A stretch of DNA of 64,000 nucleotides from the NCBI RefSeq assembly GCF_902167145.1, contig NC_050099.1, positions 60,964,942-61,028,941 on the forward strand. The letters run 5' to 3'. The translations under genes were made by a program, and so were the position numbers. This document shows, piece by piece, positions 9,501 through 19,964 of this stretch. Under the pieces are notes generated by a model, which did no database searches, was not told the DNA's origin, and saw nothing but the letters and a program-made list of their open reading frames with translations. Position 1 is the stretch's first letter; each line of letters begins with the position of its first letter. Origin of the DNA: Zea mays. Its lineage: Eukaryota; Streptophyta; Magnoliopsida; Poales; Poaceae.

Positions 9501-10016
9501 GGCTCCCTCGACTACGGCCTCCTACTCCGCCCATCCCCGACGTCGGAGCTCGTGGTCTACACCGACGCTGACTGGGCTGGCTGTCCCGACACGCGCCGGT
9601 CCACCTCCGGTTACGCCGTGTTCCTGGGCGCCAACCTCGTCTCCTGGGCCGCCAAGTGGCAGCCCGTCGTCTCTCGCTCCAGCGCTGAGGCTGAGTACCG
9701 TGTCGTGACCAACGGTGTGGCAGAGGCCTCCTGGCTGCGACAGCTCCTCCACGAGCTCCACAGTCCCCTCCAGCGCGCCACTCTCGTCTACTGCGACAAC
9801 GTCAGTGCGGTCTACCTCTCCACCAACCCCGTGCAGCATCAGCGCACGAAGCACGTAGAGATCGACCTGCACTTCGTCCGCGAGCGTGTCGCTGCCGGTG
9901 ACGTTCGGGTTCTCAGCGTCCCCACCACGCTGCAGTTCGCCGACATCTTCACCAAGGGGTTACCGTCGAGTGTCTTTTTAGACTTTCGATCCAGTCTCAA
10001 CATCTGTACAGGATAG
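6543..10016 (+). CDS. Copia pol (protease, integrase, reverse transcriptase, RNase H)
   Basis: It is open from TCC GAC TGG at 6543 to TAG at 10014-10016. Domains in order: aspartic protease with IDSGAS (6555-6572); the zinc-binding GAG-pre-integrase region HRRLDHP...CHACQLG (6954-7065); integrase core with HCDLW, CDNGREF and NGRAER, so the D,D,E residues are present (about 7133, 7320, 7430); a Pro/Ala-rich linker with 30-bp repeats (7921-8160); reverse transcriptase with KWLFRHK, KNAFLHG, SLYGLKQAPRAWY and YVDD at 9072-9083; and RNase H with TDADWAG (9561), SAEAEYR and the C-terminal ADIFTKGLP. All catalytic residues I can identify are intact. There is no start codon of its own near the 5' end: expression would need gag-pol read-through past the nine-C run, by slippage or by a copy with eight C. 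Confidence 0.93.
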   Translation, partial: SDWVIDSGASYHTTPTTGTLSRSHPPLPSHPSSIVVGNGSTLPVTSVGASVLPGPFYLNDVLVAPHITHNLLSVRRFTTDNSCSIEFDPYGFSVKDLATRTPLARCDSSRPLYTLQPSTAGVSSPPVLVSTTSSTTWHRRLDHPGPDVMTKITSSLDPSCSRGHFEGLCHACQLGRHTRLPFTTSSRAEQAFDLVHCDLWTSHVLSLSGYKYYLVILDDFSHFLWTFPLRLKSDTFTTLTHFFTWVSTQFRRPDRALQCDNGREFDNNASRSFFLTHGVQLRLSCPYTSAQNGRAERMIHTTTNMLCCLLFQASLPASYWAEALHTATHLLNHLPSKAVRHPTPHFALYGTPPSYDHLRVFGCACYPNTSATAPHKLSPRSTRCLFLGYSPDHKGYRCLDLTSHRIIISRHVIFDEDVFPLAGSTPPTDLDSLLESDPIPPPPPAPRLAPLPAPHAVSTTSPAPRAAPSTPPAPRAAPSILPAPRAATSTTPAPRAALSTPPAPRAALSTPPAPRAAPSTTPAPCAAPSTPPAPRAAPSTPARFAKPALVYHRRGHATTSAPPDSGPSTSAARFADPAVVYHRREPATPAALDVPVVRSKPSVYHPVAIHRDPGHVHPMVTRRAAGVLRPVDRLILAATTSSTPPDASPVPSSVRTALADPHWRRAMEEEYAALLANHTWDLVPRPPGTNVVTGKWLFRHKLTSDGSLDRYKARWVLRGFTQRPGVDYDETFSPVVKFATVRAVLSLALSRDWAIHQLDVKNAFLHGTLTETVYCSQPTGFVDADRPDLVCRLNRSLYGLKQAPRAWYSRFTSYLASIGFVEAKSDTSLFIYQRGDDTVYLLLYVDDIVLTASTADLLHRTIVALQREFAMKDLGPLHHFLGITAERRPQGLFLHQRQYAIDILERASMSDCKPCSTPVDTQAKLSADDGPPVADATSYRSLTGTLQYLTFSRPDIAYAVQQVCLHMHTPREPHLTALKRILRYLRGSLDYGLLLRPSPTSELVVYTDADWAGCPDTRRSTSGYAVFLGANLVSWAAKWQPVVSRSSAEAEYRVVTNGVAEASWLRQLLHELHSPLQRATLVYCDNVSAVYLSTNPVQHQRTKHVEIDLHFVRERVAAGDVRVLSVPTTLQFADIFTKGLPSSVFLDFRSSLNICTG
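7921..8160 (+). repeat. Eight 30-bp repeats in the copia integrase-RT linker
   Basis: Eight exact-period 30-bp units, consensus near CCCCGCCTGCGCCACGCGCG plus GCCCCGTCGA, encode a 10-residue Pro/Ala-rich repeat (PPAPRAAPST). The unit length keeps the frame open on all copies. The linker between integrase and RT is known to vary in length in copia elements. Confidence 0.93.
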
Positions 10017-10035
10017 AGTTGTGACTGCGGGGGGG

Positions 10036-10175
10036 TGTTAGACTGCCCGTCTAGGGTTTAGGGTATTCCCCTTGTATTTACCGTCATACCCTCAGTGTAA
10101 TGGGCCTGGCCCATGTACTTACTCTATTAATACTACTCCCAACCCTGTTTAGGGTCATGGGCACATATTCCAACA
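10036..10175 (+). repeat. 3' LTR of the complete copia element
   Basis: 140 bp, same ends as the 5' LTR, preceded by the polypurine tract GCGGGGGGG at about 10027-10035 and followed by the TCCAC duplication. Confidence 0.96.
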
Positions 10176-10180
10176 TCCAC

Positions 10181-10345
10181 CAGCCGCAGCAGCGCCTCCC
10201 TCTCTCCCTTCTCCCAGTCCTCTCTCCCAGCCGCTGCTGCGGCGCCGCCCTCTGCCGCTTTACGCTCCAGAGCAAGGTGAGGACACCATACGTCCCAGGC
10301 TCACCTTACCGCCTAGGTGGCGCCTTAATAACCTTGGTCCATAAT
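10181..10345. repeat. CT-rich repeat, right half, after the copia insertion
   Basis: It continues the CT/CCGC-rich sequence found just left of the copia element and ends in ctcaccttaccgcctaggtg followed by gcgccttaata. See the left half at 4036-4351. Class unknown. Confidence 0.3.
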
Positions 10346-10670
10346 TTGATTATGTTGCCCTATTGTAGTTCTTCACAGAAATCCGACAGGTGCCCAACAG
10401 TACCTAAAATTCTAGGAGATTATTTTAGATGCTACATTAGTTTCATATAAGACAAAAAGAATTAATTGCTGCATGGTTCCATGATGCGAAAAATGTACTG
10501 AAAAAAAATTTGAGATAATTATCATGATCGACACCTATAATTTTTGTCCTCTTTGCATTGCTTTTTCTGCTGAAATATATGGCCTAGACAACCAATGCAT
10601 GTTTCTTTTCTTCAGCAATCACATGTGTTTTATTTGTTTTCTTGCAATTACATAATATACATAATAAACT

Positions 10671-10880
10671 AGGGGTAGCACCAATTAAAGAAAAGGTTGT
10701 CCAACACTGGTTATGATGGTTTGGACATGTCCAACGAAGACCTCCAAAAGTAGCAGTGCATAGTGGGATCCTAAGGCGACTTGAAAGAATGAAATATACC
10801 CAAAGATTTAGCCTTGAATAGGAGTCCCAACTTGCTTGGGACTAAAAGGCTTTGTGGTTGTTGTTGTTCTTGCAAATTTG
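10671..10880 (+). mobile_element. 3' end of an RTE-type LINE, 5'-truncated
   Basis: With two stops, the frame reads EKVVQHWL-WFGHVQRRPP, VHSGILRRLERMK, then the tail, matching the end of plant RTE reverse-transcriptase ORFs. The DNA ends in TTGGGACTAAAAGGCTTTG followed by GTTGTTGTTGTT, the TTG-repeat tail typical of this clade. The segment between the RT remnant and the tail is shortened. It is a dead fragment in WRKY intron 1. Confidence 0.72.
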
Positions 10881-12601
10881 TTGATAACCTACCTGCATTA
10901 TATAGTTATCTTGTGTATATAACGAGCAAATTCTTCTTCAACTTTCATGCCAATCTCGCATCACATTTAGGCTTCAACTGGAGTTAATATACATCCAAAG
11001 GGTTAATTCAAGACACGACAATAGTTGTCTTTGAGAGTACATCTTCCATGAGTTAGATTGCATCTTTTCTCTTGTGCAATTTTGATTTTATTGGCCACCA
11101 TCTTGCTTTTGCATGTTTTTTATGATATTTTTTAGAATGGATGTCATTCTGTTTGTGGCCACACCAACGCAATGGGTCATTAACTAGTAGAAGAAAATAA
11201 CAGATATCAGCCAATCTAAAATTTGCGTGAAATAATACCCAAAAGAAAAAAACATGAGATCCAAGATACTATAATAGTTAATGAGATTAATCCAGCCCTT
11301 GAACATATGAAGTAGAACAGTGGTCCAACATGTATTTGCCTTGATTTATGTACTACCATCATGTTTAACAAGGATCACTAGGATTAGTATCTGCAGATTG
11401 CATTTTAACATAACACAGATATAATTACATTGCATAAGAACTTTGAATGACATCTAGAATATCACATTGCATATTCATATCCACAAAATTAGTGCCTGGA
11501 CACAGGTTCTAAAGTTTGATAATCAGTTATGGGCGTCCCACCCAATCTAGTTGTGATTACATGGTCTAACCATAATCTGTCCTAGCTTATGATTTTATGG
11601 TTAACATTAGCACTCATTCCTGGTATAGCTGAGTGCGCCCATTTTTGAGACACTGCCTGGATTACTGCTATGAGAACTCCAATGGAAATTGTTGTACTTT
11701 TTTAGTCAACATCATGTGTTACTTCTCTCAATGCATTTATGTGTAAACATGACATAATATAACAAAAATCAAAATAGAGGTGTTGCTTTCCAAATGTTAC
11801 ACATGTTCAAAACAGGGAGTAACATGTTTCTAGCAACTGCCTCCCGAGTTAATAGTGCATTGCTGATAGTTGAGGAGTGGTTATCCTGTATTCCTGATTT
11901 CCTGCAGCATTTCCAGCCATCATGTGTGTCATCTTAATGGAGCTATTGATCAAACCCACCCCAAAAAAGAACATTTTGAATTCATGTTATACGGAAGACT
12001 GAATATGCTGCAAGTAGAAGACTCATCTCCAAAAATAAACTAATAACTATGGAAGTGCAACAAAATTGCAAGGCCAACGTTAATAATGGTACACGCATAA
12101 ACCTAAGAACATTATGGAACTTCAATTGCTATATTTTATAATATATAGGTCAATTTGTTACAATTTATTATAATTCTGATTCAGTACAAAGTCTAGAACA
12201 TAAACGAGTTACACCAGTTACAATAATTAATCACAGGGGGGGGGGGGGGGGGGCAAATTTTCGGCACGCAGCTGCACTTAAAATGAATGAGGGCATGTCA
12301 CAGCTTCCATCACCCCAGTGTCAATCCTCTAGACTGTATGCAACAAAAAAATTGTAACTCTAATCAAAATATCAAGTTGTGCATAAATGTGACTCAAGAA
12401 CTCAGGCAACATTTCTGGCAAAGGCCAATTGGGCATCAAAGGTGATATCATAAACAGTTCAGCATTGGCTATGATCGTTGACTAGGATATGAATTTACCA
12501 CTTTGTTCAGGAACGAATCAACTCAGAAATGTGTGGCTCCAAACCTCATCCTGGGCTCATCAATATATTTAGTGAGAAAGAGAGAGGATTAGCAGACTCA
12601 C
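10881..12601. other. AT-rich intron sequence; no gene seen
   Basis: No coherent ORF on either strand and no recognised repeat ends. It contains a run of 18 G at 12236-12253. Confidence 0.6.
12236..12253 (+). repeat. Run of 18 G
   Basis: A pure 18-base G homopolymer in WRKY intron 1 (C run on the transcribed sense). Its length may be affected by sequencing error. Confidence 0.9.
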
Positions 12602-13105
12602 CGCAAACCCTGGAGGCGCGATGAAGCAAGGCACGGCCACCACCGGCACCGCTAGGATGGGCGTCTCCGCGCTGGCCCCAGCTGGCCGCCGGGTCGGCTT
12701 GACCTCCTTCTCCGTCCCATCCACCTTCATCACCGCAGTCACTTTCCCCTTCGCCTCTTCGTCCACCTTCTCTTTCTCCTCCTTCCCCTTCCCTTTATCC
12801 TTCTCCCGCTTCTCCTTTGCCCGATCCCCCCTTTCCTTCTCCACTTCGTTCGCCTTCATGTCCGCCACCACCTCCACCCCCGGGCGATCAACGGGCGGCT
12901 CCCCGGTTGGTTCCCGCGGCGGGTGCATCTCCACCTCCGCTTCTACCTCTTCGGGCGGGCGCTTCTCCTCGTCCGGACCCCCGGAGGGCTCCAGCGGTGG
13001 CGGCGGGCGCGTCTCATCCACGTAGGCCGCCGCCCGGACATGGAGCTTCTCGTTAGCCAGTGCCGGTGCCGGCGCTGGCGCCGGCTCCGGATCGCCGTCG
13101 GCCAT
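12602..13105 (-). CDS. WRKY transcription factor, exon 1 (start of protein)
   Basis: The ATG at 13105 (minus strand) is in a good plant context (CTCCATGG). It opens a 168-codon exon ending at the canonical donor GCG/GTGAGT at 12601. The last residues, VPCFIAPPGFA, join in phase to GQFAMTHQ of exon 2, although the exons are 9.9 kb apart; the joined stretch looks like the pre-WRKY region of group I proteins. The rest is unusual: an acidic, Pro-rich beginning (PEPAPAPAPA) and a Lys/Glu-rich charged block (KEKREKDKGKGKEEKEK) around residues 90-115. I do not see the LLDSP-type Ser-Pro motif found near the start of many group I members. It is very GC-rich, as is common for first exons of grass genes. 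Linking it to exon 2 is inference, but it rests on phase, splice sites and sequence style. Confidence 0.82.
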
Positions 13106-13350
13106 GGAGCGAAAGCTAGGGTTTGCAGGGCCGCAGAGTTCGAGTGCCGGGTGAGAAGGGGAAGAGGAATGGGGAGCTTTTGACTGTGACAGTGACCGTA
13201 GCAGAGAGAGTAGAAAAGGCAGTGGGTGGAGTTACTGGACTGGGAGTGGCCAGTGGGAGAAGGAAAACGGAACGATACGGGAACCGGAAACGGGAGGACG
13301 GAGGAGTGACGGACGTTATGGTTAGCCAGGGGAAATTTGTTTTTTTTTTC
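13106..13350 (-). promoter_or_regulatory. Likely 5' UTR and proximal promoter of the WRKY gene
   Basis: On the minus strand the sequence just before the ATG contains AAACCCTAGC, a string common in plant 5' UTRs. Further up it is purine/GC-mixed without a clear TATA box. A MITE-like repeat begins at 13351, so the upstream region is short before repeats take over. Assignment is by position only. Confidence 0.4.
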
Positions 13351-13656
13351 TAGAGCAACTATGGGCGGATTTGGTGCGAGAAAAATTAAAGAGATTTTAT
13401 GGAAAGGAATTCTCTCTCTAATTTCTTTTCCACCAAATCAACCTTATTTTGAATAAGAAGAAGATTCTAGCACCTACAATTATCTTCAGTTTTGTAACTC
13501 TCAAACTAGCTGTAAAAGTTTTGTGACTCTCAAACTAGCTGTAAGGGTTGATTTGATGATAAGAAGGTCACGTTATGATTGGAGGGGGAAATGAACTAAT
13601 TTCATCTCCAATCCACTTTAATTCTCCCGTAATCTTTGGTCATCAAATCAGCTCTA
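13351..13656. mobile_element. MITE-like element upstream of the WRKY gene
   Basis: A 306-bp AT-rich segment starts TAGAGC and ends GCTCTA. It has further inverted similarity inside (GATTTGGTG against CATCAAATC) and internal palindromic pieces (CCAAATCAACC / GGTTGATTTG). It also holds a near-tandem copy of about 25 bp (ctctcaaactagctgtaa) around 13496-13545. No coding capacity. The family (hAT or Tourist type) is not decided. Confidence 0.45.
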
Positions 13657-14295
13657 AAGGAATACTACAAAATTTTCTAGAAAACTCATTATCATGACAG
13701 ACTAAAACTTTTTAGGAGTGGATTACCCTGTTTACTCCGACAATTCCCTTATAGAAGATTAAAACCAAAACTGGACTAACTCAAAAGAAACCTAGGTACT
13801 TGTTTTAGCTTTTTTTTGTATTGGCCCTGTTTGCAAATGATGGAAGTCCTTGGCCCTTTTATCAACTGGTGCACGTCATTGGCTAGTAAGGTGGTTTGTT
13901 GATCCATCGATGAATTGTTGTGCGGGAGGCAACACTCTACCGCACGACGACGAGAGCGACGCCAACATCAGGAGACCTCCATCTACAACATTATTGATTA
14001 CTAGTCAGTTGTCTGTGCTTTGCTACAGTTGATATCATATAAATAGGTATTGAATATTTATTAAATATAATTATTGTTTATTTCTAAACACTAAGGTATA
14101 TGTGGTCCATTGGTAAGCTCCAAATTTCTGGAGTAAGGGGTGTTGGTTCGAGTGCTCACTCTACACTGTTTTTTGCGCGGTGTAGTGGGCGGACCCAAAG
14201 TATCAACACGGAGGGTGAAACATAGCACCAGATGCTCACATTAGATTCTTAATAGAATAGTATAGAAATTAGTCATAAGTCGACGAAGCCTTTCA
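13657..14295. other. Intergenic; a SINE/tRNA-like piece near 14100-14240
   Basis: Mostly AT-rich with no gene. Around 14104-14118 TGGTCCATTGGTAAG resembles a pol III A box, and 14144-14155 GGTTCGAGTGCT resembles a B box about 40 bp later. The cloverleaf is not complete, so this is at most a SINE head or tRNA relic. Confidence 0.3.
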
Positions 14296-14496
14296 ATGCG
14301 ACTAGTGTCGGAATCCTCATCAAATGAGGACGATAATGATTTCTTTCTCGGTGTCACTCATGTGGCCAATGATGAAAAGACATATTATGGTTCTATCATA
14401 GGGTATCGAGTCCTTCGGCGAGACAAAATAGTAGGGCATCAAAGGCTATATCTAAAAGGGAATTGTGTTATAAGGCCGTTTCTACCTATTTTGTGA
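14296..14496 (+). pseudogene. Possible PIF/Harbinger transposase N-terminal remnant
   Basis: A 66-codon ORF with the acidic start SESSSNEDDNDFFLG followed by GSIIGYRVLRRDKIVGHQRL. The order 'Ser/Asp-rich, FFL, GS-GY-V-RD, GH-RLY' resembles the beginning of plant Harbinger-type nuclease ORFs. The rest of the protein is absent and the similarity is from memory only. Confidence 0.38.
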
Positions 14497-15713
14497 TTAA
14501 GTGTCCAATACACCATCTAGAACTAACTTAGTTGATATGAGTATTAGCATAGGTCCAATGAAGACAATTTGAAGGTTTCAGTCTAAAAGAGTTGAAATAG
14601 AGGCCCAAAATGCAAACTAAAGCAAAATGGTAAAATTGTGAAGTTTGCACCCTTAGACATGTTGCATAGGTCCATTACAATGTTTGTAGCACTTGCACTT
14701 GGCCTCTAACCATTTGTGTAGCAAAAGGTGCATTTTGGACTTGGTTTGGCCCAAATCAGGAACCCTAGTGAAAATCAGTAAAAGATGTGAGTTCCCCACA
14801 CTTAGTCAATTGAATTATATGTTAACTATGTTTGTCTAAGTCGTAGGAAAGCCCAAGAACAGTCAAAAAGAATTGGAGAAGATAGACTCAAAAGAGTCTA
14901 ACATGGGTTGTTCTGGACCTCACCGGACCGGGTCTGCAAAGACCTGGACATAGCCGTTTGACCGCCTAGCACACCGGACTGCCTATACGGCTAAACTTGG
15001 TGGTCTCGAGAATTTAATTATAAAATTCAACAGACTATCACTATTCATGGTTCGGTGGCGTACCGAATCGTCTCCAACAGCTAGTCTTTGGGGCGTGGGG
15101 GCGAGCCAATGGCTAGATGATGTGGCACTCGATCCAGATGTGCACTGGACGTTTAGATGCCACTCAGCTAAGGAAAGATCCAATCAGAATCTCAGACTCA
15201 AGGCACGTGTACCCTCGATGGCGCACCGGACCGGTCCAGTGCCCCGCAAGAAACTGAATTTTGGCATCTTTTCATCGATTCCTTTTTAGCCGACGGAAAT
15301 TAATTAATTCTTGTTGGTTCTTTTAAAAGCCGATGACAATTATTTTAGCCGACGGGATGTTTAGAATTCTTGTTGTGAGACACGACTCAATTCAATAATA
15401 CTAGACATACATGTTTACCGCATGAAACGAGGCATTTCAACAAGCACCCAACACAATACTAACTATGTTACACACCACCCATTACCGATATAGTCATCAA
15501 AACACCTCTTACAATATCCGCAAACTCAAAACCAAACTTCACCACATAAATACGACTACTTTCCGTTTATGCGCACAACATAACACTACACGAGATAAGG
15601 TGCCTTTATAAACACTTTAGCACAACCACAATATCATGAAAAAGAAAAGAGGAAATTCTATAAACATTGTGGAACCGAACACAGACAACAACCAGAATCT
15701 GGAGGTCACCATC
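14497..15713. other. Intergenic, no gene seen
   Basis: Mixed sequence without a convincing ORF. It has a short near-palindrome CACCGGACCGGTCCAGTG at about 15223-15240 and three copies of an AGCCGA(C/T)G motif between 15288 and 15357. Neither could be assigned. Confidence 0.5.
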
Positions 15714-18700
15714 TGTAACACCCCTGGTGTTACTGTTACTAAAACTTGAGCATAACATCATAAGCATTGGCATTTCATATGTTTGACACACCTAGAGTGC
15801 ATTCACTAGGCAAAAAATTCAAACAAGTTGTATTGAGATGATATTTTGCAAATAAAACCCTAGAGTAGGGTACTTAACCCTAAATGGGGTTCAGAAGGGT
15901 AAAACAAAATCCAAATAGAGAAAACCCTAAAGCTTAAGTGAAATAGTCATGAAAGGTTACTAAGAATGGACCTAAATTACATTCACACCCCTGAAATACC
16001 AAAAAACCCTAAAAAAGACCCTGGGAAACCCTAAACCTAAACCCTAGGGGGCTAAGTGCAAAATTGGTGCACTTTTGGACTAAAGTGCAAAAATCATGAT
16101 AATAAGGTGTCCTAAGTCATATGGTTCACAATCATGAAGATTTGCAAGCTAAACCCTGACTTTTGGATCTATTTGCAAAAAGACCCTATTGGTGTTCTAA
16201 AGGCTAAGTCTGAAATTCAGTGTTTGAGCTCATCTTTGGAGCTTGTAACTTTCAAATTATAAGGTTTTTGCCCTAGGTCACCACATCAATTTTGTAAACC
16301 TATTATAGGAGAGCAACTTTGATGCAGACACCCCTTTGGTTGTTATGCAAAAATTGGAGAAAAGCAAGCCCAAAGTTGCTCTATCAGAACTGGGTTAGAT
16401 AACTGAAATTGAACCCTAGATCAGAAATGGTCACAGTGAGATGAGGCTAAATTTGATGCGCCATATCTTTGAATCCACTCGGTTTTGACCCAAGTATCCT
16501 GTAGAAGGTTTGAAGGCTGTTGAATCAAGAACAAACTTTATTAAGGGAGATTGCTCTGTTCTTAGCAAGAATCCAGAGTTAAAGAAGGAAGAAGGTGGTC
16601 GATTCAGACAAAAATCGAAGATCGAGCGCTGCAAATATCTGATGAGGCAATAAGAACAGGGGCACTGTTGAAATGGATGAACTTGCACGATCTAGTGCTG
16701 GGGATTGATCCGGGGTGGATAGCTTCGAACGTGGCATGATTTCGCGAACCCGGTCGACCGTGGCCGGAGATAGTCACCGGCGGCCACCGTGACTCAGCCA
16801 GTTTTGCTGCGGTGTCATCCATGCCCCGATTCTACCTCACTGTATCTCTTCTTTACGTGTAAGCTTGCGCTAACAAGGTTATCCGTGGCCGTGAAGTGAT
16901 CGCCGGACCGCCGCGGCTATAAATAGCCTTGTGGTCCACGACGAGGTATGAACATCACACACATTGAGTTGAATCGAAGCCAAATTCGCGCTGCCTATGC
17001 CCCGTCCTCTCAAATTGATTGTGCACGGTAAAACTAGAGTCCCTTGCGGCCGTATAGCCCCAAGCTCCACCCTCAATTTCACCCGAGCACGCCACGACGC
17101 CGTTTTCCCCCAAATCGGTCAGTCGCGCCGCCGAGAACAGCTTGTCCGTGGCCAGCCCGCTCTGGTAAGACTCTGTCCAATTCAAGCGTTGTTTTAGTAG
17201 CTCTGCATGCTTGTGAAGCTTGTCGTGGCAACCGTTAGCTCAACTCGGCCATGGTTAAGCGGGAACGCGAGCTCGTGATCACGGTCTCCGCCGTGCACAT
17301 GGCCAGACCATTCCCAAAGTATTCAAGCTAAGATTAGTGAGTGTTCCTGAGTCACCTTAGGTCGGTTATGCCTCCCCGATAGCTAGACTTGGTAGTCATC
17401 GCTGGCCATGGCCAGTACAGGCCGCGTCGGGGATGAGCGGCAAGCGCGCCGCGGTCAGGGAGCTTGTTGGAGAAGAAAAGAAAGTCCAAGGACCTTTGCG
17501 TAACTGTCAGAGAGAGGATAAATAGTGGCTGGGGATTCTTAACAAAATTTGTCATACAGCAAGGGTCTCTGTGCAAATTAACCAGTGCGCGCGTGGGCGC
17601 GTCCCTGTTCCTGTGCAGGCTGGGCTGCTTTCGGCCCAGTACTGTTCACAGCTTTTCTTTTTCTTTTTCTACCAGAACTAAAACAATTTTAGAAAATTGT
17701 AGAAAAATGGTAAAAATGTCAAACCAATTTTTCTAGATTCCTAATTTCCATAGGATTTAATAAAAATCGTTTCATGATTTTTAGATCAAATAGGGAATTT
17801 TGGAGTATTTAAAATAGCCTAAAACATTGTTTCTGGATTTTTAGAAAATCAATAATAATTCCAAAAATCCCCAAACTTTTTATATGAACTCTAAACATTA
17901 TTTAAAAGCTTTGGGTAGAATTTGGTATGATTTGGACCTTGTTTGATACTTAGAACCCAAAACCTTACCCCTTGCCCTTTGAATTCCTTTACTAACTCCG
18001 GAAACCCTAAGTTCTCGGAGATCCGTGAAGGAAAATTGTATTCAAGACTTTAGATAATAAACCTTTATTATCTTTGCACTCTCATGAGCATTACATGAGC
18101 ATTCATTATTATACTTGGCTATATATAGCAAACGAAGAAGAAGTTGAAGTAGAAGAGAAGACTCCACCACCACCACCTGAGGGACATCAGGCAGGCAGCT
18201 GTTTTTATTTTGACATCTGTGGGACCGAGCCTGATTCACCTGTAAACCAAGGCAAGCCCCAGTGCATTTGCCACCTCCTTGATGCTTTTAAAATCTTTCT
18301 CACTTTCTTGATGCATTAGGTGATAGGAGTTGAGTGCTAAAACAATTCCTGCATTACCTTCCTTGAATTTGATTACCTTCCTTGGAATCCCTGTTTTACA
18401 AAAGGTTTTTCCTATGCTTAGTCTTGCTCTAGAAAACAAAATGTTTTGTTTTTACAAAAAGATGATGTGGCAAAGTGGGAGGGATGTTTTTGAAAATAAA
18501 ACTTGATGGTGGATCCATCATGGCCATGATGGGTTCAACATCGGAAAAGATGTACCTCTGCCAGGTACCAAACTTTGGGTTTGAAATAATTAAGCTGAGA
18601 CCGGGCGGGTGACTTGCACGAGAAGAGAGTCTCGTTGTAGTGTCTCCGTCTGAGTTGATTAAGGACTGTCTCGATGTAGGCTTGATGACCGAGGACCCTT

Positions 18701-19725
18701 TAACTGGTCACATGCCTCGTCATGGGTAAGCTTTGCCTCGGGCAGACTAATACCAGAATAAGATAACACACAATAGGCGTGGAGAGATGGCGAGAGTAGC
18801 GTGTACCCTTCGTGGCAAGAGGCTGGACGGTGGTGTATCTGTGCTCTCGGTTGGCGTGAACCTGATCTGGTCTTAAGAACCCCGGTGGTGAGTTGACATA
18901 TGCAAGGGTTAAGTGCTACATATGTCGTGTGATTGGAGATCCTCAGTTGAGTATAATCGATTTGGATCGTCATACCTTCACGGTTATGAAGACTTGGTCA
19001 CTGACCTATACGTAGAAATCCAGTAAAGATGAAGGGTTGTTAAGAAATCGGCTAGTGCAGGTCAAGTGTTTGAACCCGGGTAGAAAGAACTCTAGTTGTA
19101 GGTAATCGTACTTAACCTGACAAATTAAAATTGGATTTTTAAGGATCCACTTTAGTAAGCATTTCTGCAAATAGAGTTATTGATTATTGATAAGCCCTAC
19201 CTTGACTCCCTTAAAGCCAGCATATCCTTGAGAGTCTTTTACTTTGTCGGGTAAGTCTTGCGAAAGTACACTTCGTACTCAGGGCTTTATCCCATGTTGT
19301 TTTAGGTGAAGAAGCAGCAAACTTTTGGTGCTTCTGTTCTAAGGTGGTACCCAAAGACGAACACCAAGACTAGAGCTGCGGGAGGGAAGGCCCTCCACTA
19401 AAAACTTTTTGCTATCTATTTGAGAGGAGTTTTGCCTCCCATGGTTTGTAATAATAATACTCTGTGCTCGTATATTTTATCCTGGTCTGTAAATGTTTAA
19501 CTCTATCTTACTTTTAAATAAAACTAAGTTATTGTAACTGCTTCCGCACTTATGCATCTCCGATGAGTTGTAATGTCTGTGTGACGGGTGAAACACTCTT
19601 GGGAAAGGTAAGAAAAGCAGATACCGAACTTGTCAAGTGATTCAGGGGCACCTGCAGGGTTGTCTGAGGTCCGTTGGACAAGGACAACTATAGGTGGGCC
19701 TAATGACTTGGGAGGTTCCGTCACA
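15714..19725 (+). repeat. 5' LTR of gypsy element E (about 4.0 kb)
   Basis: It begins TGTAACACCCCTGG and ends ...GGTTCCGTCACA, two bases before a tRNA-Met-type PBS. A TATA box (TATAAATA, 16918-16925) precedes a GC-richer leader-like part, and the 3' half holds AT-rich R/U5-type sequence. The length and TGTAACACC start fit Tekay-type chromoviruses of grasses. A related sequence in reverse orientation is LTR F. Confidence 0.78.
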
Positions 19726-19727
19726 GC

Positions 19728-19739
19728 TGGTATCGGAGC
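19728..19739 (+). other. Primer-binding site of element E
   Basis: TGGTATCGGAGC lies two bases after the LTR end. It is one base different from the initiator-Met tRNA complement TGGTATCAGAGC. Confidence 0.8.
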
Positions 19740-19964
19740 GAAGCCCATCTCTGCAGATATTATGAGGCATCTTCAAAAAGAATTTTCTAAAGACTTATCT
19801 AGAAAATTTCTTCCCTTCTTACCTAAGTATTTATGAAGAGTTTATTTTAAAGACCAGATAGTAAGAGTGCAATGTATAGAAGGTGTGAATCAACTAAGGT
19901 TGATTCTGTAATTACACATGCATCATGCTAAAAACTACGCTAATAAGATTTCCCCCTTAGAAAA

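Larger units (their letters stand above)
4352..10175 (+). mobile_element. Complete Ty1/copia LTR retrotransposon
   Basis: A 5824-bp element flanked by the 5-bp target-site duplication TCCAC (4347-4351 and 10176-10180). It has 140-bp LTRs, a PBS directly after the 5' LTR, gag at 4916, protease-integrase-RT-RNase H in copia order, and a G-rich polypurine tract before the 3' LTR. The LTRs differ at two adjacent positions out of 140 by my reading, so the insertion is young. Both coding halves are open, but a run of nine C at 6534-6542 puts pol one frame away from gag. It lies in WRKY intron 1 in the orientation opposite to the gene. A decayed relative occupies 1-1266. Confidence 0.97.
2717..12601 (-). 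other. WRKY intron 1 (9.9 kb), filled with insertions
   Basis: It is bounded by donor GTGAGT (12601 downwards on the minus strand) and an acceptor ending TTAG (2717-2720). Contents, left to right: unassigned sequence, a CYP97-like fragment (3614-3975), a CT-rich repeat split by a complete copia element (4352-10175), an RTE LINE tail (10671-10880), then AT-rich sequence with an 18-base run of G (12236-12253). I see no genes in 2717-3613 or 10881-12601. Without the copia element the intron would be about 4.1 kb. Confidence 0.75.

Noticed and set aside
12621..13056. Plus-strand ORFs over WRKY exon 1
   Set aside because: Ser/Phe-rich antisense reading of the Lys/Glu-rich exon; the minus frame has the start context and splice donor.
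14100..14180. tRNA gene
   Set aside because: A- and B-box-like strings exist, but acceptor and anticodon stems do not pair; kept only as a weak SINE-like note.
16000..16050. Telomere-like CCCTAAA repeats
   Set aside because: Only a few irregular copies in LTR E; below what is expected for an interstitial telomere tract.
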